Below are positions 1 through 6,730 of a DNA stretch of 11,246 nucleotides, piece by piece. The DNA is from Candidatus Kuenenia stuttgartensis (GTDB lineage: Bacteria; Planctomycetota; Planctomycetia; Pirellulales; UBA1268): contig CAMCPF010000049.1 in assembly GCA_945876515.1 (NCBI GenBank), positions 1 to 11,246 on the forward strand. Direction: 5' to 3'. How positions within the stretch are numbered: position 1 is the first letter of the stretch; every line of letters starts with the position of its first letter. A model generated the notes under the pieces. That model did not search any database, was not told the origin of the DNA, and saw nothing but the letters and a program-made list of their open reading frames with translations. The position numbers and the translations under genes are program-made.

Positions 1-1
1 C

Positions 2-3000
2 GACGGGAGCACGTCGCCAAGCGTCGTCGGACCGGCCACCGTCGCCTCGGGCGGGCGGCTCGAACTTGCCAACGGCACGCTCGCCGCCGTGACCGTGGAT
101 GCCGGCGGCACCTTCGACGTGACGGCGGGCACCGTGGGGGGCCTGCTCACGAGCAGTGGCACCGCGACGCTGACTGGCGGCACGCTGGCTGCCGGGGCCG
201 CGGTGAACGCCGGCACGCTCGCCCTCGGCGCCGGCGGCACGATCGGCACGCCGGTCGGCGACATCGCGGTCGCCGCCGGGGCCACGCTGGCCTTCAATCA
301 CGACAACAATCTGACGTTCGCCGGCCGGTTCGACGGCACCGGCTCGATCACCAAGACCGGCCCCGGGCGGCTGCTCTTCAACTCGTCGAGTCCATGGACC
401 GGGGTGCTCACGATCGACGGCGGTGAGTTCCGGGTGGAGGACGTGACCGGGGGTGACCTCAACGCATCGGCGATCGTGGTCAATGCCGGCGGCACGTTTC
501 AGTTCGGCAACAACACCGCCGGTAACCCGGACATTCCGGACGCCACGTTTATCACGCTGAACACCGGCGGCACCGTGATCTGGGATGAGGGGGAAAACCT
601 CGGCGGTCTCAATCTCGTCGGGGGCACGATCGACATGCGGGCCGGGGGATTGAACGCCATGGCCACGGCCACGCCCCAGCAGTGGACCGCCGGTCGGCTC
701 ACCGGCAGCGGGGCGTCGGCCCAGACCCTGGCGGGTTCGAGCCCGATCGCGAAGACCGGCTCGGGGATCGTGCTCCTGGACGGCAACGCGTCGATCACGA
801 CGTCGGGCGGCGTGCGAATCGAGGAAGGCACGATCCAGTTCGCGACGGCGGCGAACCTGGGCACGGCGAACGTCACGCTGGGCGGCGCGGCCACCGCCGG
901 CCGGTTTCAATACGACGGGGCCACGGCGACGCGGGGCGGCAGCTTCACCCTCGCTGCCGGCGGCGGCGAGATCGCGGTCACGACCGCCGGCAGTGAACTG
1001 ACGCTCTCGGCCGCCCTCGGGGGTACGGGTGGCGGCCTCGGCGTGTCCGGGCCCGGCATGCTCATCCTCTCCGGCAACAACAGCTTTACTGGTGGCACCA
1101 CGATCGCCTCCGGCACGCTCCGGGCCGCGAGCGGCACCGCGCTCGGTACCGGGGGAGTGACCATCCAGAGCGGCGGGCGACTGGTCGTGGCGGCGACGCT
1201 GTCCATGGGAACAGCCGCGATCACAACCGCGGCTGGCGGCGTGCTCGAGGTGCTCTCCGGGGCCTCCGCGCCGCTCGCCGCCGGCAGCAGCCTCGCCGGC
1301 TTCACCTCGGGCTCCGCCTCGAACATTGCCCAGATCCTCGCGGGCGCAGCCGGCGGCTCCGGTGGCAGCCTCGCGGCGACGTGGTCCGCGCCGGCAGCCG
1401 CGACCGTCAGCGACGTTCTCCAACTGACCACGCCCACGAGTGGCAACGCGTTCGTGCTCTCGCTGGGCTACACCGACGGTCAGGTGTTCGGCCTCCACGA
1501 AGCGGACCTGCGGCTGGGCTGGCTCGACGAGAACGGCTCCTCGCCCACCTTCAACCAGTGGGTGGCGGCGATCGAAGGCAACGCCGCCAACCCGGTGTCA
1601 TTCCAGGCCCCGTTCGCTGGCAGCTGGGATTCGTACTGGACGACATTCACCTTGGCGAACCCCTCGGCCACGCTCGCCGACGCCCGCGGTGCCTACGGCG
1701 TGGATCCGGCGAGCAATACGGCCTGGGCCGTGATCGACCACAACAGCTCGTTCGCCGTCGTCGTAGTGCCGGAGCCGGGCACGCTCGGCCTAACCGCCCT
1801 GGGGCTCGCCGGCCTTGCCTTGGCCTGCAACCCGGCACGGCTCCGGCGGCTGGTGGCGTGGCGCCCGGCCCGTGGTGCCGGGCTCGCGGCTCTAACGCTG
1901 CTGTCACTCGCTGGTCCAGCGTCGGCCATCGAGTTTGGGATGGTGCGGGTGCAGCAAAACAGCAATGCCAACACGTCGGCCGCCGTGACGCTTACGGCGT
2001 GGGTCAACTCGCCGCAGTTTCAGGTCGCACCCGCGATCAATTCCAATCGGGGTGACTTTGGCATCCAGATCGGTTCCTCGCGGGCCGATGACGTCGCTGG
2101 CGGGATCTTCCTGGCGAGCGGCGCCAACAACGGCCGTGACAACGGCGAAGGGAACGGCATTCGCTACGGTGAGGCGAGCATGGATGCCGACGCCAGCGGC
2201 TGGTTCGTGCCGATGCACGATGCGGCCTCGGGCGGTGAATACAACTTTGACTTCTCGGCGGTCTACTTCCCCTTCGCCGAGGGCTGGGTCGTCGGCCACG
2301 CCCGCAATGCGGCCAACGTGAATGGCGGCGTCTACGACCAGATCCGCACGGGCACGGGGGCCTCGGCCGTGGCCCTGGGTGGCTCATCCGGCAACCGGCT
2401 CGTTGCGCCGGGCACCACGAGCGCGCCCAACTCGACTTTGGCCAACGGCCGCTCCGACCTCTACCTTCAGGGTGTAAACGCCCTCACCGACGGCCTGCTG
2501 TTCGTCAACCACGGCAAAAACGAGGCCAACATCGCCACGTCCCGCGCGGCCCCGGCGGGCACCCACTTCGAGATTCAGGTGCAGGACTACGACGGCGGGG
2601 CCGAGCACGACCCCGTCGCCTTCGCCTACGTGCCCTTCGGCACGCCGGGCGTGACGATGGGCCGGATCACCAGCGCCAACTCAGGCACCACGTATGGGGC
2701 CTACGCCGAGACCAGCCAGGGCGAGTTCTCCGTTCGGCGGGTGGCGGCGGGCGCGTATGAGTTGCGGATTGCCAACACGACCACAACCGACGGCGCCCTG
2801 CTGCTCAACGCGGCCGGCTTCGAAAGCACGAACACCGACAACATCGTCACCTTCGAACCGCTCGCCGATACCACCGGCTGGCGGATCGAGACCCGCGACC
2901 TACCGATCGATACGGCGGCGACCGCGGGAGTGTCCGGCCAGGACATTCCCAACGCCCAGCCGATCTTCGAGTTCCTGTTCCTGCCGACCGCCAGCCCGCC

Positions 3001-5203
3001 GACAGCCCCAGGCACCCGCTCGGGCTTCACCGTCAACCGGGCGGCGGCGGCCACCTACACGGCCACCGAGTTCGCTAGCGGCAACGGCGTGGCCGACATG
3101 ACGCTGGCGGCTCGGTCTGGCACCAGCGGCATGGGCGTGAACGCGATCAACCGCGGCGACAACACGCTGGGCGTCGGCGGCCTGACCCACGCGGCCGCGA
3201 GCGGCTCCGCCGGCGTGCTCCTCGCCAGCACCGCCCAGGGCTATCGCGACAATCTGTTTGGGGCCGACGGCATGGCGTTCTCCACGGTTTATCAGAGCAA
3301 CGGAGCCGAGGTGGTCGCCACCGCGACGGCCTCCAACGCGGAGATCAACGTCGATTTCTCGGCGGCCTGGTTCCCTGACACGGCCGGCTTCATCCAAGCC
3401 CGCAACGTGCCCACGGCGAGCGGCGTCGCCGCCGTGAACCTCGATCCCGCAGCGGGACTCCTGATGGCCACGCCTTACGTCAATGCGGCTACCATGGCCA
3501 CCGTCGGCCCGGTCGGCGGCTCGGCGTTCGAGGTCACCGTCGCCAACGGCACCGGCACGCTCACGAGCACAACGCCCTTCAGTTACGTGTTCCTCCCGCA
3601 CGACACGCCGGGCCTGACCTCGGGGGTCGTGAGCGGCGTCGATGGCGCCGTGTCTGCGGGTGCCAACCTAGCTGGCTACTCGCTCACCCGCACCGGAACG
3701 GGCCAATACACCCTCTCGATTGCCGGCAAGTCGCCGAGCACCGGCATGATCCTGCTCAATGGCGTCGCCACTGGCGGCGACGTGGACAACTTCGCGGTCT
3801 GGGCGCCCTCGGGGACCGACTTCCTGATCCAGACCTTCGACGGCGACGCCACGCCCCTGCTGACGGACGCCGACTTTCAGTTTGCCTACGTGGACTTCGC
3901 CCAACCGCTCGCCAAGTCGAGCGATCTGGCGGTTACGTCCGCCAGCCTCGATCTCGGCAAGGCGCTCGTGGGCACGAATGTAACCGCCGGGATCGGCGTG
4001 ACGGCGACCAGCCCACAAAACTACACGGTGACGAGTTTCAGCGCGACAGCCACGGGCGGCCTGGCGGGCACCGCCTCCGGCACGCTCCGCGGCGACACGG
4101 CGGGCGTTGCGGCCACTGGGTCGCTCAACGTGGGCCTCGCCGCCGCGGCCAGCGGCACGATCAACGGCACAGTGTCGCTCACGAACCTCACCGACACCGC
4201 CGACACGACCGGACTCGCTGTGGCCGCCACGCTGCAGGCCTACGAGGCGGCCAGCCTGGCCAGGGGGGAGGCTGGCTCGATCGCCTCCGGAGGCGCCGTG
4301 AGCCTGGCCAACGCGGCCGCCGTCGGCAGCCTGCGAGCCGACGCCAAGATCGTGTCGCGGGCGGTCACGGGAGATTCGGGTTGGAGTGTCTCAGGGTTCA
4401 CCGCGGGCACCACGATTGCCGGCGGGGCGAGCGAGTCGGGCGTTGCCAGCTTTGACACCACCGGACGCCTGAACGGCACCTACACGGCCACCTTCGATGT
4501 GTCGCTCGAGCATGCGGATCTCACGATCGCCGGCACGTCGGCGGGAGACCTCGGCCAGTTCTCCTGGACACTCGCGCACCAGATCAGCGGCCGGACGGCC
4601 GACAACGGCCAGGCGGCCCGACGGCAGGGAGAGACGTATTCCGGCCTGGGCCTCACCCGCAGCCAGGGCCGGGGCACGGCCGCCGCGATCCTCGCCGGCG
4701 AGGCAGGCAGCGGCCGGATGGTGGAGTTCGGTTTCCGAAATGCGGCCGCCGCCCCCGTGATGAGCGATATCCTCGACCTGACCGGCACTGCCGGCGACCC
4801 GATCGTGCTCTCGGTGTCATATGACGAGTCGCTGCTCGGCGGCATGCCCGAGTCGTCCCTGCAACTCGGCTGGCTTGACGAGAACGGCGGTTCGCCCACC
4901 TTCAACCAGTGGGTGGCGGCGATCGATGGCAACCTCTCCAACCCCATCTCGCAGCAGACGCCGTACCAAGGCACCTGGGATTCCTGGTGGAACGACTTCC
5001 AACTGGCCAACCCAAGTAGCCCGCTCTCCGCGGCGGTGGGTGCCTATGGCGTGGATCCGGCGAGCAACACGGCTTGGGCCGTGATCGACCACAACAGTTC
5101 GTTCGCCGTGGTCGCGGTGCCGGAGCCGGGCCTGACAGTGCTGGCATGTCTCAGCCTCGGCGGCTTGGTGCATCACTGCCGCCGGCGGCGTCGCGTCGCA
5201 TGA
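2..5203 (+). CDS. Giant PATR-repeat / double PEP-CTERM surface protein (5' partial)
   Basis: The frame is open from the left edge; the GTG at 89 is only the first possible internal start, so the true start lies upstream. The product is a secreted, beta-rich, Gly/Ala/Thr-rich protein. Three autotransporter-associated beta-strand (PATR) units are visible near 344-435, 740-840 and 1037-1147, with cores such as KTGPGRLLF and GPGMLILSGNNSFTGGTT. A module at 1334-1780 ends in VPEPG plus a hydrophobic stretch and an Arg-rich tail, which is a PEP-CTERM signal for exosortase sorting. The frame then continues through a signal-peptide-like stretch ending PASA. A second body follows, made of a two-fold duplicated unit (about 1925-2985 and 3020-3910) and a stretch (about 3910-4680) resembling choice-of-anchor-type beta domains. 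A second copy of the module and a terminal PEP-CTERM with RRRRR complete it. The function is unknown; adhesion or extracellular matrix is an inference. It could be two genes that lost a stop codon. Confidence 0.85.
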   Translation, partial: DGSTSPSVVGPATVASGGRLELANGTLAAVTVDAGGTFDVTAGTVGGLLTSSGTATLTGGTLAAGAAVNAGTLALGAGGTIGTPVGDIAVAAGATLAFNHDNNLTFAGRFDGTGSITKTGPGRLLFNSSSPWTGVLTIDGGEFRVEDVTGGDLNASAIVVNAGGTFQFGNNTAGNPDIPDATFITLNTGGTVIWDEGENLGGLNLVGGTIDMRAGGLNAMATATPQQWTAGRLTGSGASAQTLAGSSPIAKTGSGIVLLDGNASITTSGGVRIEEGTIQFATAANLGTANVTLGGAATAGRFQYDGATATRGGSFTLAAGGGEIAVTTAGSELTLSAALGGTGGGLGVSGPGMLILSGNNSFTGGTTIASGTLRAASGTALGTGGVTIQSGGRLVVAATLSMGTAAITTAAGGVLEVLSGASAPLAAGSSLAGFTSGSASNIAQILAGAAGGSGGSLAATWSAPAAATVSDVLQLTTPTSGNAFVLSLGYTDGQVFGLHEADLRLGWLDENGSSPTFNQWVAAIEGNAANPVSFQAPFAGSWDSYWTTFTLANPSATLADARGAYGVDPASNTAWAVIDHNSSFAVVVVPEPGTLGLTALGLAGLALACNPARLRRLVAWRPARGAGLAALTLLSLAGPASAIEFGMVRVQQNSNANTSAAVTLTAWVNSPQFQVAPAINSNRGDFGIQIGSSRADDVAGGIFLASGANNGRDNGEGNGIRYGEASMDADASGWFVPMHDAASGGEYNFDFSAVYFPFAEGWVVGHARNAANVNGGVYDQIRTGTGASAVALGGSSGNRLVAPGTTSAPNSTLANGRSDLYLQGVNALTDGLLFVNHGKNEANIATSRAAPAGTHFEIQVQDYDGGAEHDPVAFAYVPFGTPGVTMGRITSANSGTTYGAYAETSQGEFSVRRVAAGAYELRIANTTTTDGALLLNAAGFESTNTDNIVTFEPLADTTGWRIETRDLPIDTAATAGVSGQDIPNAQPIFEFLFLPTASPPTAPGTRSGFTVNRAAAATYTATEFASGNGVADMTLAARSGTSGMGVNAINRGDNTLGVGGLTHAAASGSAGVLLASTAQGYRDNLFGADGMAFSTVYQSNGAEVVATATASNAEINVDFSAAWFPDTAGFIQARNVPTASGVAAVNLDPAAGLLMATPYVNAATMATVGPVGGSAFEVTVANGTGTLTSTTPFSYVFLPHDTPGLTSGVVSGVDGAVSAGANLAGYSLTRTGTGQYTLSIAGKSPSTGMILLNGVATGGDVDNFAVWAPSGTDFLIQTFDGDATPLLTDADFQFAYVDFAQPLAKSSDLAVTSASLDLGKALVGTNVTAGIGVTATSPQNYTVTSFSATATGGLAGTASGTLRGDTAGVAATGSLNVGLAAAASGTINGTVSLTNLTDTADTTGLAVAATLQAYEAASLARGEAGSIASGGAVSLANAAAVGSLRADAKIVSRAVTGDSGWSVSGFTAGTTIAGGASESGVASFDTTGRLNGTYTATFDVSLEHADLTIAGTSAGDLGQFSWTLAHQISGRTADNGQAARRQGETYSGLGLTRSQGRGTAAAILAGEAGSGRMVEFGFRNAAAAPVMSDILDLTGTAGDPIVLSVSYDESLLGGMPESSLQLGWLDENGGSPTFNQWVAAIDGNLSNPISQQTPYQGTWDSWWNDFQLANPSSPLSAAVGAYGVDPASNTAWAVIDHNSSFAVVAVPEPGLTVLACLSLGGLVHHCRRRRRVA
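1334..1780 (+). repeat. C-terminal module, copy 1 of a direct repeat
   Basis: This segment encodes about 150 residues running from ILAG through LGWLDENG, TFNQWVAAI, YGVDPASNTAWAVIDHNSSF to the PEPG motif. It is homologous to 4688-5131, with one codon gained or lost near the start and a constant offset of 3351 bases over the rest. Two blocks are especially close in DNA: 35 identical bases at 1541-1575 versus 4892-4926, and about 92 percent identity over 1688-1780. The module precedes a sorting signal in both copies, so it is probably a conserved pre-anchor domain rather than part of the passenger. Confidence 0.9.
1769..1924 (+). other. Internal PEP-CTERM signal followed by a signal-peptide-like segment
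   Basis: PEPG is encoded at 1769-1780 and is followed by a Leu/Ala-rich membrane segment and the basic patch RLRR, which is the normal architecture of a protein C-terminus. No stop codon comes next. Instead the frame runs through WRPARGAG, the hydrophobic stretch LAALTLLSLAG and the Ala-x-Ala site PASA (ending at 1927), which is what a new secreted protein would begin with. A GTG at 1853 could start a second polypeptide, but no Shine-Dalgarno sequence is evident before it. The segment therefore marks the junction of two ancestral proteins. If translated as one chain, exosortase cleavage here would release the N-terminal half. Confidence 0.7.
4688..5131 (+). repeat. C-terminal module, copy 2 of a direct repeat
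   Basis: This is the partner of 1334-1780, placed before the final PEP-CTERM signal (PEPG at 5120-5131). Protein identity is very high over LGWLDENG, TFNQWVAAI and VDPASNTAWAVIDHNSSFAVV and lower towards the N-terminal end. The offset of 3351 bases equals exactly 1117 codons, so recombination between the copies would keep the reading frame. Confidence 0.9.
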
Positions 5204-5685
5204 GCACAAGTGGCCTCGCCCGCCTGACTGGCTCGCTCGCCCCGACGATCGCGCTCTCGGCTGGTGTCATCTTGCTGATCGGCTGCGGTGACGGACGACT
5301 GCCGCGGAGTCCGGTCGGGGGCAGCGTGAAGGTGGATGGCAAGCCCGCCGGTGGCGCGATCGTGGTGCTCCATCCGGTGGCTGGCAGCGTGGCCCCCGAG
5401 GCAGAGAAGATTCGACCGACCGGCACCTGCGACCGCAACGGCAGGTTCGTGCTCGGCACCTGGGAACTCGCCGATGGGGTGCCGGCAGGCCGGTGGAAGG
5501 TGACCGTGCAGTGGTTCACCATGGCAAATGCTTCTGAGGAAGCCGATCCCGAGGCTGCCCATACTGAAACGGACCGCTTGGGCGGTGCCTACGGCGACCC
5601 GGAGGCCTCCCCCCTGGTGATCGAAGTGGCTGACTCCGCCGTCGAGTTGCCGCCTTTCGAACTCCGGCCGGCCACGTCCCGCTGA
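5200..5685 (+). CDS. Small lipoprotein, carboxypeptidase-regulatory/transthyretin-like fold
   Basis: The protein has 161 residues. The N-terminal hydrophobic segment ends in a lipobox L26-I27-G28-C29, so it should be lipidated at C29 and held in the envelope. Directly after it comes GGSVKVDGKPAGGAIVVLHP, the opening strand pattern of the small beta-sandwich lipoproteins that planctomycetes carry in large numbers (compare 'VSGKVTVDGKP'). The pattern continues with TCDRNGRFVLGT and DGVPAGRWKVTVQW, typical of that fold. The ATG is chosen because it overlaps the upstream stop as ATGA, which implies translational coupling to the PEP-CTERM gene. The reading frame is open further upstream, but that would place residues before the signal. 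The DUF1559 gene follows 16 bases later. Its exact function is unknown; a structural or carbohydrate-binding envelope role is a guess. Confidence 0.85.
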   Translation: MSTSGLARLTGSLAPTIALSAGVILLIGCGDGRLPRSPVGGSVKVDGKPAGGAIVVLHPVAGSVAPEAEKIRPTGTCDRNGRFVLGTWELADGVPAGRWKVTVQWFTMANASEEADPEAAHTETDRLGGAYGDPEASPLVIEVADSAVELPPFELRPATSR

Positions 5686-5701
5686 CGAGAAACACGACCC
5701 G

Positions 5702-6571
5702 ATGGCCATGCCCCCTTGCTCCGCCCGTCGCCCGGGCATGACGCTCGTCGAACTGCTCGTGGTGATCGCGATCATCGCGCTCTTGATCGCGCTGCTGCTT
5801 CCGGCAGTGCAGGGGGTCCGCGAATCGGCCCGGCGGACCCAGTGCGGCAATCACATGCGGCAGGCCTGCCTCGGAATTCTGGCCTACGAGCAGTCGCAGG
5901 GCGTGCTGCCCCCGGGTTGGACCAAGGCCGCGAGCGGCCAGTCGATGCCCAAGTCGCACAACGTCTACACCTACATCCTGCCCCATCTGGAGCAGCTCGC
6001 GAGCCACGACCGGGTCGACTGGAACCAAAACTGGAACGCACCCACAAATGCGGCCGCGCTGTCGGTCGAACTACCGATCGCCGTCTGCCCGTCGGCTCCG
6101 GGAGGCCGGCCGTTCGTGGCTGACTACGCCGCCTGCGAACTGATCTCGTCGAGCGCCTACTCGCCGCTCGTGAGTTCGAAGGCCATCACCTCCAGCCCGA
6201 CGTGGACGGGCACCCTTCGCAACGGCCCGCGCGCCGCGGCTGACATCCGTGACGGTCTATCGAACACATGGCTGTTCTTCGAGGATGCAGGCCGCCCGCA
6301 GGGCTGGGCCGACGGCCGTCCGACCGGGAGTACGAGCGTGTCGGGCGCCCGCTGGGCCGATGTGGAGAGTTACTTCCACGTCCACGAGCAGCGGGCCGGT
6401 AAGATGCAGAACGTCAGCAACAACAACGAGATCTACTCGTTCCATCTCGGTGGGGCGACGTATGGGATGGGGGACGGATCGGTCAGGTTCGGCAGCGACA
6501 CACTCGACCCCGAGGTGTTCGTGTCGCTGTTCACCGGGAAGGCCGGCGACACCACCAGTGGCGACTGGTGA
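5702..6571 (+). CDS. DUF1559 family protein with type IV prepilin-like N-terminus
   Basis: The 289-residue product begins with a short basic leader ending RRPG, then MTLVELLVVIAIIALLIALL. This is a class III (prepilin) signal cleaved after G12, with Glu at mature position 5. The helix is followed by LPAVQGVRESARRTQC, the hallmark of DUF1559 (SBP_bac_10), and the C-terminal end carries the H-X9-DG motif (H248, D258-G259) in HLGGATYGMGDGSVRF. The family is greatly expanded in planctomycetes and resembles pseudopilins of type II secretion or pilus systems; the substrate is not known. ATG at 5702 or 5708 could be used, and no strong Shine-Dalgarno is visible. It lies 16 bases after the lipoprotein gene and is probably co-transcribed with it. 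Assignment to the family is firm, the role is not. Confidence 0.92.
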   Translation: MAMPPCSARRPGMTLVELLVVIAIIALLIALLLPAVQGVRESARRTQCGNHMRQACLGILAYEQSQGVLPPGWTKAASGQSMPKSHNVYTYILPHLEQLASHDRVDWNQNWNAPTNAAALSVELPIAVCPSAPGGRPFVADYAACELISSSAYSPLVSSKAITSSPTWTGTLRNGPRAAADIRDGLSNTWLFFEDAGRPQGWADGRPTGSTSVSGARWADVESYFHVHEQRAGKMQNVSNNNEIYSFHLGGATYGMGDGSVRFGSDTLDPEVFVSLFTGKAGDTTSGDW

Positions 6572-6648
6572 CCTTCCACGGCCCCCAGCCAGCCCTCCCT
6601 CGGCCGACGAGTGAACCGCCGTTTCTAGCGCCGCCAGGAAAAACTGGA

Positions 6649-6676
6649 TTGACATATCGTCGTATCCCGATATATT
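6649..6676 (+). promoter_or_regulatory. Sigma-70-like promoter of the sulfur cluster
   Basis: A perfect -35 box TTGACA (6649-6654) and a -10 box TATATT (6671-6676) are separated by 16 bases. The stretch is clearly AT-richer than its surroundings. Transcription should start near 6683, giving a leader of about 48 bases before the ATG at 6731. It is the only strong promoter found in the window and sits directly before the persulfide dioxygenase gene. Confidence 0.75.
6654..6673. promoter_or_regulatory. Inverted repeat between -35 and -10: candidate repressor operator
   Basis: ATATCG (6654-6659) and CGATAT (6668-6673) form a perfect inverted repeat with an 8-base spacer, filling the space between the promoter boxes. 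A protein bound here would block RNA polymerase. The geometry of short half-sites eight bases apart resembles, as I recall it, the operators of ArsR-family sulfur sensors of the BigR/SqrR kind, which control persulfide dioxygenase genes. It does not look like a G-tract CsoR/CstR site. No regulator gene is present in the window, so the identity of the binding protein is inference. Confidence 0.5.
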
Positions 6677-6681
6677 GATCT

Positions 6682-6705
6682 GTCAGTCGGGATTGCCCGG
6701 CTGAC
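6682..6705 (+). promoter_or_regulatory. Perfect hairpin at the predicted 5' end of the cstB-like mRNA
   Basis: The arms GTCAGTCGGG and CCCGGCTGAC pair over ten positions (one G-U) around the loop ATTG. The stem begins at about the expected transcription start, so the mRNA would open with a stable stem-loop; such structures protect transcripts from 5' decay. As DNA it is also a palindrome and could be a second operator. There is no T-run after it, so it is not a usual terminator. A good Shine-Dalgarno AAGGAG (6718-6723) follows, seven bases before the ATG, and is not enclosed by the stem. Confidence 0.6.
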
Positions 6706-6730
6706 CGCCAGCCTCCGAAGGAGCCCCGCC

